Positions 1 to 10,800 of a DNA stretch of 64,000 nt are shown piece after piece. The notes beneath the pieces were generated by a model. It did not search any database. It was not told where the DNA came from and saw nothing but the letters and a program-made list of their open reading frames with translations. The first letter of the stretch is position 1, and the number at the start of each line of letters is the position of its first letter. This DNA comes from Escallonia rubra (Eukaryota > Streptophyta > Magnoliopsida > Escalloniales > Escalloniaceae). The DNA lies in assembly GCA_033065855.1 (NCBI GenBank), contig JAVXUO010002056.1, positions 62,001 to 126,000 on the forward strand. The letters run 5' to 3'. A program made the position numbers and the translations under genes.

Positions 1-2
1 AA

Positions 3-560
3 GAATTCTAGCATACTGTGCCAATTTGTGGGCTACTCTATTTCCTGTTCTCTGGAAAAGGCTAAAATCACTTCGATGGAAATTCTTGCACATCTCTTTA
101 GCTTCTTCAATCACATTGCCTATTTCTGATAAGTTCTCGCCTTCATGCCGAAGTGCTGAAATAACATTTGCTGCATCGCCTTCAATGGTTACGTCCCTAA
201 ATCCACATTCGAGTCCAAAAAACACTGCTTCAGAAGCTGCCAGTGCCTCTGCATTTTCTGGTGTCAGTGAACCCGTTATTTTCTTCGACAAACCTGCATA
301 AAAATTACCTTTGTTACCTCGAACCACTACTCCAACACCAATTGCGCATTCCCTTGTAAACAGTGCTGCATCAAAATTAATCTTGTAACGATTCTCCAGA
401 GGAGTCTGCCAGTTAATAGGTGTCATGAGACTTGGGTACGGAGCCTTGATTTGTGCATTTTTGTATTGCCGCAGCAGATCAGTGGTGGAGGAATACAGGT
501 CTAAAGCATCATGTTGTGCTCCTGCAAATAAACACACATTCCTATTATTCCAGACACTAT
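3..560 (-). mobile_element. LINE-derived RNase H-like domain fragment, cut by window edge
   Basis: Reading the minus strand from about 560 down gives an RVT_3-type RNase H domain of the kind found at the C-terminus of plant LINE ORF2 proteins. Visible motifs in order: INFDAALF (first catalytic Asp), GVGVVVRGNKG, ENAEALAASEAV (catalytic Glu), VTIEGDAANVI (Asp) and NRVAHKLAQYA near the window edge. The upstream part contains VWNNRN, typical of the segment between zf-RVT and RNase H, and an in-frame stop just above it. RNase H removes RNA from RNA:DNA hybrids during target-primed reverse transcription. It continues beyond base 1, so completeness cannot be judged. It could also be a domesticated RNase H-like gene, but the stop and the lack of a start argue for a relic. 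Confidence 0.75.
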
Positions 561-2547
561 CTTATCCTGTGTCCACTCCATGGAGCTACTTTGATGCTGT
601 TGAGGGCTTGTGATTCTTCCACGGGCAACTGGGAGGTAGTTAATTGTGCTTTCTAATGCCTAACATATAAATGGATATAATTCACCTCGCAACAAAAGAA
701 AACTCCAAATTTACTAACTAAACATAAGAGAGAGAACTTGAATTGAACTTTGAATCCCCTGCGGGTTCAAGAAGCACTGGAGGATGCTGGCAATCTAACG
801 CCCGCACAGCTCAAATGAACGGAGGACAGGTTTTTGGGGAATTATGGGGAGCTCATAGCCTATTTGTATACCAATCAAGACACAAATGAGAACCAAACTT
901 TAACGACAATGGCACCCATCAATCGGATATTTATGAAAGAAACTTCATTTATTTTGTATTTTGGCGCACTCATTTGTTGCTCTGTAACGACAAGTGAGGC
1001 GCGAAAAAGCATATGAGGGTGTAAAATTAGACATTCTCAAAGAGAACTGCCTTAGTTTTAGTGGCTACTATAGTGATTCAAATGTTACTGCCGAGGGATA
1101 TAGGGAAATCTCAGGTTGGTAATCATGTGCCAACTTTTCAAACATTCAATCCTAGCCTATAGATCTACTTTAGCAGATTTCTGAGGTGAAAGTGAACTTA
1201 TTGTCATTTGTCAATGATCTACTGATGATGTATGTTGAGAAATCAGGAAAATCTTAAAGAAGTGACGCTGAGAATTTTCTGTTCATTCCCTGAGCCAGGT
1301 TCTATTACCTAGTGCGAACCTTCAAAGAGGTAATGCTGAAAAAACATAAAAGAAGGAAAAAAAAAAAAAAAGACTAAAGAAGAAATGTTGAAAAATTTCT
1401 GGCTGTTCATACCTGAGCTACTCTGTTGCAGACTATGTTCCCGCTTAGCTTAGAAACGTATGTGAAGAGGTTCTCATATGGCCTGTACGTTATCTTTGTC
1501 AGTAGCCAAAAATACAGTAGTTGTGTTAAGGAGGTGGGGGGAGGAGAATACAACCACATTTAGCTCAGCACTTTAACATAGCATTATCGTCCTTAAGACC
1601 TTTATAGCAACAGAAATGTATGGCGGCAAACTCTACACACATCATAATGACATGTAACTTAAATCTTCAAAGTCGTATTCACATTTTATTGGTTGTGTTA
1701 AAATTTCTTTTTCATAAGCTAACGACACCTAATGATGATTATGTTTCATAACACAGTTGTGATGCGGCAAATGATGTCATTGATGACTAATTTGTTCTTC
1801 CTGTCGAAATTATATGTTCTTTTTTAGGATCATACATTCATAGTCTTTGTTAAAACTATCACAATGTAGTATCATGTTAGAGTTAGATACGTAAACAAGA
1901 GTGTTTTCTTTTCTTTTCTGCTGAACTTACAAACAAGGAAAATGAATGATGCTTTCTTTTCTCTTAAACTCACAAACAAGAGAAAGAGAAATTGTATTCC
2001 CTTCTCTTCCTTTTTCTTCCCTTGTCTTCCTTTCTTTTCTTTTCTCTCATCTCAAAACTCACAAACCGGCTAAAAGAGAAATTTTGGACGGTTTAAATTT
2101 CTATTGGAGCGTAAACTTGTTAAAAACTCCAAAATTTTCATTAACCCAAGAAGACATTTACTGTTGGTGGGTGTGCTTGCGAAAGATTGCTAAAAAGTGT
2201 CACTAGAGGTCATTTAATGTCGCTAAAAGTTATTTAAAATAGAATAGTTTAAATTTGGAATGAGTTTTAAGGCATTGCCTTGATAATAAGAACTTTAGAA
2301 AGAACCTTAAGGCCGTCGCGCTTGTAGTAAATTCCTAAACAAATTAGATGATTGAATAATATTTAAACCTTAGTATTTCACATATTTATAACAAAATCCT
2401 ATTTAAACCTTGTTGGCGTGAGGAGGTGACTATTTAAATCTTATCAATGTCAAAATGGTCAGTAAATAAAGCGCAAGATTTTACTAAAATATACTGATTT
2501 CAACTTGTCATTTGTACTTCAAAGTTTGTGTGCGAATGCCATGTCTA
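561..2547. other. Intergenic, no gene seen
   Basis: AT-rich sequence with only short, unconvincing frames. It holds an A-run near 1360 and a pyrimidine-rich stretch at about 1980-2050. I see no protein homology, RNA gene or clean transposon end. Confidence 0.5.
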
Positions 2548-2933
2548 CAGGGGCGGAACCAGGAATTTTTTTCAGTGAATGTAAAAATTATATCAAATTC
2601 ACCAAAAAACATTATTAGTAAAATAATATTAAATTTTTTTTAAGAACTTATTTTAAATCTCTATATAATCACTGAAATTAAATTAACCAAACATATATTC
2701 TAAACCTCTATATAATCAATGAATTTAAACTAAAATTAACATATTAAACTTAAATTAACATATATAATCACTGAAATTAACATATTTATACATATGTTAA
2801 TTTTAGTTTACATCAACATATAACACCAGCATGCACAAACGTAGATATAGTTTACATCAGCACATAATATAACATCACTGGAAAAAAAAAATTCTTTCAA
2901 AAGTTCCCCCTTTACCATGTAGTTCCGCCAGTG
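2548..2933. mobile_element. Possible MITE with short terminal inverted repeats
   Basis: The left end CAGGGGCGGAAC and the reverse complement of the right end, CACTGGCGGAAC, match at 10 of 12 positions. The AT-rich interior between them has no coding capacity. I could not find a convincing target-site duplication, so the limits are tentative. Confidence 0.4.
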
Positions 2934-3829
2934 CGAAGCTGTATACATGCTTATAAAAGCTTTATAATTATGGGCAAGCAAGCCATCAGCTTTATTGCTA
3001 ACACAAGCAACCTTCTGCTTTCAAACTATCGAGTATGTCAAAACTCAGATGCTGCATATATAAAAAAGAATAGCACATTCATGCAGCAAAGACAAGAAAC
3101 TAACTTCACGAAGCACTGAAATTTTACATGACATAAGCGATGACATGCCCATTGCAATCAAAATTGCCTTTGAAACCTTCTTGCAGCCTATTTCTATTAC
3201 CGAATACAATTAAACTTTCTGAATTTTTATAAACTATCAAGTAATGTTTCTCCCCTATTATGCTATTTGCAATATGCATATGTTTTCTCTTGGTTAAAGA
3301 TATTCACATCATATATCCCCCATGATTTTAGCCAAATTATTTAAAGAGTTTCGAAGAAGGGTTAGCCATTCAGAATACTCAAGCCACTTTCTCAATTTTG
3401 AACATGCGCAAGTTGTGGCGTTCTTGGATGGTATACCTATTATACTTCGATTAGACGTGTTCATATATTTTTACGCCTTACATTCCCTCTTTAATCAGAC
3501 AAATGTCTTCCAGGATTTCTCAAGATATGCTTAAATAATTAATTAATCAACAAATATTCAATAGAAGCACAATTTGCAGTATCCTGATAAAGGCAATATT
3601 TTAAAAATGTGGAAAACTTCACACCTCAATTTCAAATTGAAAAACTCTCTGCATCCCAGGGACTGTACTTCTCCAACTTTAAGAAGGTGCTCTAATAGCT
3701 GTCGAAAGTTTCCCTACCCATCTAAGCATTATACTAGAACCAACAACTTCCAACAACTAGCAGTATGCCAGTATTCAGTTTCCATTCAAGTAAAATCACA
3801 AATTAGTCATGTGGGGAACAAGAATTAAC
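2934..3829. other. Intergenic or intron-like sequence beside the S20 exon
   Basis: No coding region recognised. It lies 3' (minus strand) of the S20-like exon at 3830-3993 and could be its old intron, but I looked for the next S20 exon, rich in Arg/Lys and ending in a RRKKAVEIH-like tail, and did not see it. Confidence 0.4.
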
Positions 3830-3993
3830 CTTTTTCATCCAGGTTTTGAACTCAGACTAATTCTTAGCTTTATTATAGACACGCCTCTTTTCCGATTGTC
3901 TAGCCCTCTTGGCTGCGGAATTCGCCTTTTTTGGAGCCGCTTCGCACACCACTAACTGGCTAGTCCTCCGAACCGGGACAATCGAAACAAACC
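3830..3993 (-). pseudogene. RPS20: Exon fragment of plastid 30S ribosomal protein S20 (nuclear gene)
   Basis: The minus strand reads VVCEAAPKKANSAAKRARQ then SEKRRVYNKAKN, a TAG stop, then SEFKTWMKKV. This matches the start of mature bacterial-type S20, preceded by the end of a chloroplast transit peptide (VRRTSQLVVCEAA resembles a cleavage region). S20 binds 16S rRNA in the small subunit of the plastid ribosome. A TTTGCAG acceptor precedes the segment at 3994-3995 and a GT donor follows at 3829-3828, so it looks like one internal exon with genuine splice borders. The in-frame TAG and the absence of recognisable neighbouring exons make it a fragment or pseudogene. Identification rests on my knowledge of plant S20 proteins; the region is short but distinctive. 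Confidence 0.72.
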
Positions 3994-3999
3994 CTGCAA

Positions 4000-4784
4000 A
4001 ATTCCGCAAATTAAAAAAAGAATTTTGTCATTTTACACTGAAATTGCAAGAGAAAAAAGAGTGAAACCCGAATGGGGAAATGAGTGTTGTGTATTGACTC
4101 ATACGAACAGAAAATTTTGCAGCCGGCGTTGGCGTCGGCGCGGAGTCAACGCCGTCAAGTACTGGAGGGTCAACAGGTCAAGGGTGACTGGTTCTTCAAG
4201 AGTTCGCCGGCAGCCGGCACTCACGGCAAGGTGAGGCCTTGTGCTTGGCAAGGTGAAGCCGTGGATTGAAGGCCAGATCTGGTGACTGGTCCAACGTCCG
4301 ACAGTCGAAGTCTCGTCGTCAGCGGTCAAGATCTGGTCGTCCGTCACTCCGTCGTCCCCTTGTCGAAGCTACTGTCTGAAGGTCAAGGTGGGTTCAGCCG
4401 TCAGATCTGGTCGCCGGTCGGTTCACTGTCCACCGGTGAGTGAGAGAGAGAGAGAGAGAGCGTGTGTGTATGTGCCGATGGGGAACGGGGTATTGGGGAA
4501 CGAGATCTCGGGAACGGGGTTGGTGCGATTCCCGAAAACCAAAAAAAAAAAAAATTCCCAGAAGTAAGACCCCCCCTTGTCGCTACATGGGTCCGCCTCT
4601 GCATGTCTATGCTAGCAACTAGGTTATGTTTGAAGACGTTTTCGTTTACGGTTTATTCTTTAGTTTTAAAAATTAAAGAACAAAAAATGCGTTTGATATA
4701 CTGTTTTTGTTTTCGTTTTTTTTTTTAAAAAACAAGACTGCTTTTGAAAACTCTAATTTAGGAGTTTTGGGTTTTCAGTTTGAG
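4000..4784. other. GC-richer intergenic stretch
   Basis: It contains repeated GGTCAAGG-like words around 4170-4400 and then AT-rich sequence from about 4620. Short frames exist on both strands, but none shows a recognisable motif. Confidence 0.4.
4437..4476. repeat. GA/GT dinucleotide microsatellite
   Basis: A run of about ten GA repeats passes into a short GT run. Simple repeat, probably length-polymorphic. Confidence 0.85.
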
Positions 4785-5902
4785 TTAATGACAAAAGTGT
4801 CCTCTGAAGTTTACATGTATTTTCACTTTACTGATCGTGTTTATAACTTTTGCAATAGTGTTCATTGAGGTTGACAAAATCATTGCAAACAGCTCCAAAA
4901 TTGGATGACCAACTTCTAACGTTAAGTCCGCATGTGCTGTGCACATGCCATTTTGGCACTGGTAAATCTATCATTTCGCCTAGGATTAAATACAAAACTG
5001 TCCCATAAGTTTACACGATTTTGCAGGTCGGTCCCCGTATTTTCAACTTTTGCAATAATGTTCCTTGACCTTGACAAAATTATTGCAAACGAGTCCAAAA
5101 TTGGATGTCCATTTAAAATTGGACGTTAAATCCGTATGTGCTGTTGACATGCTTTTTGACATGGGAATATCTGTCAATTTTCACCCCATATCCTTTCCAT
5201 TTAAAAAAATTGTAACTATTGTGGCCATAATTTTAGTTTACCACATATGAGTAGAACATAAATTCTACACCCGCTAAATCTCTACTTAATCACTGTATCA
5301 TCATATTAGGACTTAATTTTAATTATTAACACCTAAAAAATACTTTAATATGTATAAAAGAATGTAAATTTTTTTTATAAATGAAGTCATATCCCTTTGT
5401 AAATTATTTTTGAAAGATCATAATTTGTGAATTATTTATTTTTTATTTATGATTCTCAATTTAAATTTAAACACATAGAGAAAGGGAGATAGGGTGAGAA
5501 TTGATAGATATTCCCATGTCAAAAAGCATGTGCACAGCACATGTGGATTTAATGTCCAATTTTAAATGGACTTCCAATTTTAGACTCATTTGCAATGCTT
5601 TTGTCAAGGTCAGGAAACATTATTGCAAAAGTTGAAAACACGGGATCGGAGGGACCTGCAAAAATGTGTAAACTCAGGGGACAGTTTTGTTCTTAACCCT
5701 AGGCGAAATAACAGATCTACACATGCCAAAATGGCATGTGTATAGCACATGCGGATTTAACGCCCGAATTTAGACGGTCATCCAATTTTGGAGCTATTTG
5801 CAACGGTTTTGTCAACCTCAAGGGATATTATTGCAAAAGTTGTAAACACGGGGAACAAAGTACAAAAATGTGTAAATCTCAGGGGATACTTTTTGTCATT
5901 AA
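4785..5902. mobile_element. Fold-back element with arms of over 400 bp
   Basis: The left arm (about 4785-5200) reappears as its reverse complement at about 5475-5902, around an AT-rich spacer of roughly 270 bp. The outer ends read TTAATGACAAAA inward from both sides. Each arm contains two diverged tandem copies of a unit of about 200 bp, recognisable by TTTGCAATARTGTTC, CAAAATTGGATG and CATGTGCT-like words. No coding capacity is visible. Long subrepeat-built inverted repeats are known from plant foldback and long-TIR Mutator-like nonautonomous elements. I cannot assign the superfamily because no clear target-site duplication is seen; the flanks share a GTTTTGG..TTTGAG-like word that may be an older duplication. 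Confidence 0.75.
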
Positions 5903-6264
5903 CCTTTGCAGTTTTGGTTTTTATTTTGAGACCAACACCATCACCACCCTCCCACCGCCACAGCCACCGGACATCGCCGGTAGCCGCTGCCGCCTACGGG
6001 CCATTGCTTGCCGCGGGCGACTGCCATGCCCCACCACCGCCACCGCAGACCACCACCAAAGAAAAAACTTAAAACAAAAACTGAGTAATCAAACACCCAA
6101 AAGAAAAAAAACTTAAAATAAAAATTAAATAATCAAAACTGAAAGTGATTTCAAACGCTAACTAAAATAAGTTTGGATTATTTGGAAGAACCTTGACTTA
6201 TTTATAAAAAGCACGTTCTTGATGAACGTGTAAGATGACTGATCTCAACAATCATATTATAACA
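5903..6264. other. Low-complexity intergenic sequence
   Basis: CCACCG-rich then A-rich sequence. Its AAACGCTAACTAA-like right end resembles, inverted, the sequence left of the fold-back element near 4620, so the fold-back may sit inside a second, older MITE. No gene seen. Confidence 0.35.
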
Positions 6265-6450
6265 TTTATTACTTATTGAGCTCGATTAAATAAACAAAAA
6301 TTAGAGTTCAAGTTATTCGAAAATTGTCATGAGGTAAATGAGTCAAATTTGCTACAACGAAAATGACAATTTTGCAAATTTAATTGGCCACGACTTTGGT
6401 AATGTGAGTGAACTCTAGTGTTTTTCCCCATAAACTAACAAGGCGCTATT
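6265..6450. repeat. Segmental-duplication spacer block, copy 1
   Basis: The run from TTATTGAGCTCGATTAAAT through GTTTTTCCCCATAAACTAAC is recognisably homologous to 21140-21350 and 51598-51770. These spacer copies show that the duplicated TNL units include intergenic DNA. Confidence 0.6.
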
Positions 6451-6930
6451 CTCTCTGGCTCCCTTCTACCTACATTACCTATTTTTTAATGTTCTTTTTA
6501 GAGTATGTAGTTGATCTTGAGATGGTTAACCTTCTTTATCTGGATTAAATAAAGTTGTTAGGCATTTAAACTGATTAAATCATAATAAGAAAAAAATAAA
6601 GAGTAATAAGTTAATTAGTTTTTCATATTTATGTTTGACCATACAACGTATCAAAATGTTTTAATTAATTACAAAGACCATGTATAGAGCACCTGGATGG
6701 AACCTCTCTTGACACACAATCATCATAAATTAACATCTCAACCTTTACGAGTGATTTTATGTAAAAATCTATGGGGACCATTCTTCACATAACCTTTTTC
6801 CAGGCCACTATTCACATGGGAGTCTTCTAGCCATTACGTTGCACTTCCCCATATTATGCCATAAGTATTTGCCCAGCCAATAGATACCACCTGAATGTGG
6901 CAGATATAAGTCTCTTAGAGTGCTTGGCAG

Positions 6931-6965
6931 ACCATTCCATTTGGTTGCTCTGATCTTTGCTTACC
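6931..6965 (-). pseudogene. Tiny NB-ARC scrap of a TNL
   Basis: About 35 bases match the NB-ARC segment of the decayed TNL at 55624-55660, the part encoding a KQRSEQPNRM-like stretch, with few differences. It marks a nearly erased TNL copy left of TNL-A. Confidence 0.45.
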
Positions 6966-6994
6966 ATTTCGTAGGTTGACAAATCCAACTCTGG

Positions 6995-7590
6995 TATATT
7001 CAATGTAAAATACTCAGACTTACGCATTGGCCTATCATGTTGCAATATCTAATAAGTGACATTGGCAAAGATGAACGAAATGGCAAAATTGACGAGAAAT
7101 TTAGGAAAAAGACTACAATGAGGAAAGCGCGCGGATGCAAAAGGTACCAAAGGTTTTACGATACAAAGAAATGGCGAAAGTTAAACGACACCAAAAGTTT
7201 GTAAGCAAATTGAAGCTAGAGTTCAATTTGCAACTTCTTATGACGAAAACAAAAAATACGTTATTGATTAAAAAATGCATAGCATGATTAAGAATATAAA
7301 ACTTGGGCTGCCCATGAGCTGGATCAGCCAGTGTTAATCTTTGGTTTACCACCTTTCTCCCCGTAAAACATTTCACATTTGTGAAAATTTTGTTGCAATT
7401 TAAGCATGTCAATTAAAAAAAAATATCACATTCAGACTACCACAAAATAAATATCACCTGGCTCACATCTAACCTTCCGATCCCAATACTTTCACCTAGG
7501 CATTTCCACAAACACACTGTCTGCAACGCCATTGCTTAATCCTAATGCTTCTTTGAAAATTGATGGATGGACCGGGTGAGACCAGGAGAC
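6995..7590. repeat. Duplicated flank block, copy 1
   Basis: Shares long stretches with 56995-57580, for example GACGAGAAATTTAG, TTGCAACTTCTTATGACG, CACCTGGCTCACATCTAAC and TGCTTAATCCTAATGCTTC, and partly with 30515-30830. No coding content is recognised. It is part of the repeated units that carry TNL genes and relics. Confidence 0.65.
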
Positions 7591-7593
7591 GGT

Positions 7594-7717
7594 GAAGTTT
7601 TAAAATGGCAGGAGAAGCAGTTAGCTAATGAAGTTTTAAAATGGCAGGAGAAGCAAATTTTGCACAAAGTTTTAACAGTTGAATTTTGAAATGGCAGGAG
7701 AAGCTGTAAGCTAATGA
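7594..7717. repeat. Tandem triplication in TNL-A 3' flank
   Basis: Three successive units share ATGGCAGGAGAAGC and a GAAGTTTTAAAATGG-like start (at about 7594, 7629 and 7681). The equivalent 3' flanks of TNL-B, -C and -D have this unit once, so the expansion is private to TNL-A. Confidence 0.7.
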
Positions 7718-7805
7718 AGTAAGGCAAATCTTTGTTGGAGAAGTACAATGAGCAAGGAAGAAAGGCAATACAGACGAAAAGGAAGAAGCAGTCACCTTAT
7801 GTCCT

Positions 7806-10800
7806 CTATAAATCGGAATGGAATAAACGATCATGACCGAGGCGGTAAAGTCCTGGGCGCAATTGATATCCTGATAGATCTCCACCGATGCTATCATAAG
7901 TAAAGTATTTATTATCGTGCTTGTTAGTTTCATTCTCCAGTTCATCCTCACCTCCTCTTCCTTCCTGGTACACAAATTTGAAGCCACACTCCTTTGCACG
8001 AATAGTATCCGACAAATGAAAGGAAACGGTAACCACATCCCCACTTTCCAATTGATTTCCAAACTTCCACTGGCTTAACCATGCCCAATCTTCCCCATCC
8101 ACTCCATGTGCAGAGTAGGTAGAGTTGTATATCCACTTTAGATCCTTGGTCTTATTCGTGATCACGATATACCATCTTGTTTTCGTAATGTAACCATCAT
8201 ATACACAACAGATATTCAAGCATCGGATTGTGAAATCTGCAAGGTAAGGCACAGTGAAGGATATTGATGATCCTGTGTTTTAGTGAACCATCCTGGCATC
8301 ACCTCTCTTGAGGGGACAAATGTGCTAAATATACCGAACTCATGAAATCCCTGTGCCACAGAAATTGTAATGTCAATATACACCAACGAATATGCTATCA
8401 AAACGAAGATGCAAAACGAAGAAAGGTTTGCCACCAAAACAAAGATGCAACAAATATTAGGTCCTAATACTAACTACCAGTGAACTTCTCTTGTGCCGAC
8501 ACACGTGCTAAACGTGATTCATGAAATCAACTGACGCATGAGACAAAGACAGAGGCCAGGGAGAGCGTACCTGAATGGGTGACTTCCATCTTGTAATTGA
8601 TAGAAAATCAAAATAATACACCTCTATATTTTTCAGAGATTCTACGTCACGCAATCCTAAGTTGTTGATTGTTTCCTTGTCAACTTCCCATATATCTTCT
8701 CTCTTGACAAAACCCTCTATTTCAACCAGCTTGTTACACCCACGTGCTTCTAGATGATGGACATTATGCCAAGGTGATGAAAATGATATTCTTTCCAGTG
8801 ATGTATTGTACATTGTATGTAACCATTCTAAAGCATTAGGCAGACCTTCAATGGATTGGAGTCTTGTACATTGGTCTAAAACAAGAAACTCAAGTCTATT
8901 TAAGCTTTTGATGCAATCTGGCAGCCTACGTATAGGATTATGGCCTAAATCTAACGTCGTCAATGAGGACAGGTTGCCAAAACTCTTGGGGAAAGAATCA
9001 TCAGATAAGTTACAGTTCCGAAAACTTAACTCCACTAAGGAGCTTGGTAAAGAAACCAAAATGTTACGTACACTTCTCTCGGGCTTTGAAACCCATGGCT
9101 GAAAAAAGGTGTGCCATGGTGTCACTTCCCCTGTGGCGCTGGGTAATGGTTTTAAGGAAAGGTCATTAGCTCTAAGCAAGTTCAATGACTTCATCTTCCC
9201 CAGTTCCACCGGAAGGTCAACCAGATTTGAGCAACCAGAGATGTTACGTTCTTGAAGAAAGTTTAGCAGACCAATGTTGCTTGGAAGTTTTTTCAGACTT
9301 GTGCAATCTTCAAGATCTAATAAATCAAGTCCCATGAGGAATTCAATTGATTCACAAACTTCAAGCAAACCCACGCAGCCTTTCAGGATCAATTTCTCAA
9401 GCTTAGGAAGTCTTGAGAAGTTAAAGGTTCTTGCTAGCCTTTCAGAATGGCTGAGATCGAGTGTCTTCAAACATCCAAGGCACTAAAAGCACAAAAAGGA
9501 AATGAATAAAAAGACCAGCACTTTTTTAGGCAAAACATATGTAACTAATCACGAGACTTAGCATGGCAATGAGTAAACTCAGTGGTGGAGCCAGAAGTTT
9601 TGCACGGGGTGGGCACCTAATTGTTCAAAATAAAATATATAGTACATCCTAAACCTAATTACCACGGTAATGTATTGAAACCAACAAACCGTTAACTCAA
9701 ACGAGCATATCTCGAAATAATACAATTGAAATCACCTATTGGCCCATGTAAATTTGTGGATAACCTGTGCAAATTTAATTACACATTTTCTTTTTATAAA
9801 GCATGCGCTTTACTGGATCAAAATAGACTTTCCAACTTTTGTGTCGCACCTTTTGTCGAACAAATGATGTGCAAGTATGAAAACAAGGAAATTAGGCGAC
9901 AATCCTTTATTAAGTTGTTAAGCCATTCAAATTTATTACGCATGAGCCAAAACCTAACAAGACACTTGAATGAGAATACCGATGAATTTCTACTTTTCAG
10001 TGAGATGCAATTTGATCAATATGATAAAAGTTTATATCTAAATAAAGAACCCACAAGCAACGCTACAACTTTTTCAATTAATCTGCAATGCTACAGTCTA
10101 CTATGAACTAACAAAAATGCAAATGCAATAGGCTACTAAGAACTAACAAAAATCCAAAACTTTTGTCAAGACAAAAGAGGCAGATATAACTCCAAAAACC
10201 AACATACGGATTCAAGTAAATGCAAGATTGGAAGATCACTATGGAACCTATGCAACCAAAAATTGAACAATACATATGTAATCCAAAAGAAATCCTCATC
10301 ACGGTTTCATTCAAAGCTAAAAAGGAAAAGGACAGTGAACCAAAGAAACATGGAGATGACTAAGATTTGGAGTGAGAGGAGATCAGATCGTGAGATGGCA
10401 ACAGAGAAAGGTCAGAGTTGTATTTTAGTTCCATGTGTCGGATGCTGGTGATGCAATGGCCGACGGGTGGACAGTGAACAAGACTTCATCTTCATCCTTG
10501 GTAAATGGAGGGGCACCATTGTTGGTGTACTGTGAAATAGAGACGGTTCCAAGGCAGCAGGTGGGCACGTGCCCCCTGCTGCCTCCGCTTCTGATTAAAC
10601 TTGAAAATCATACCTTGTTTCCCCCCCAAAATTGTTCAAGTTTACTATGACGCAAATCAAGTTTAACCAAATTCTCCAGTGAGATGTCAACAGGCACATG
10701 TTCTAATGGGAATCCATGCCAACACAACCAGCTTAATCTTCTCGGGAATTTCTCATAATTTCCAGTGAGCTGTACATAGTTGAGTTGGAGTAGTTGTATA

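Noticed and set aside
5736..6116. Two overlapping plus-strand frames of about 95-126 codons
   Set aside because: They run from the fold-back arm into a CCACCG-rich tract; composition artefacts.
9726..10106. Plus-strand 126-codon frame in TNL-A intron 3
   Set aside because: Lies wholly inside the hAT-like insertion, has no known motif and is AT-rich; not defensible as a gene.
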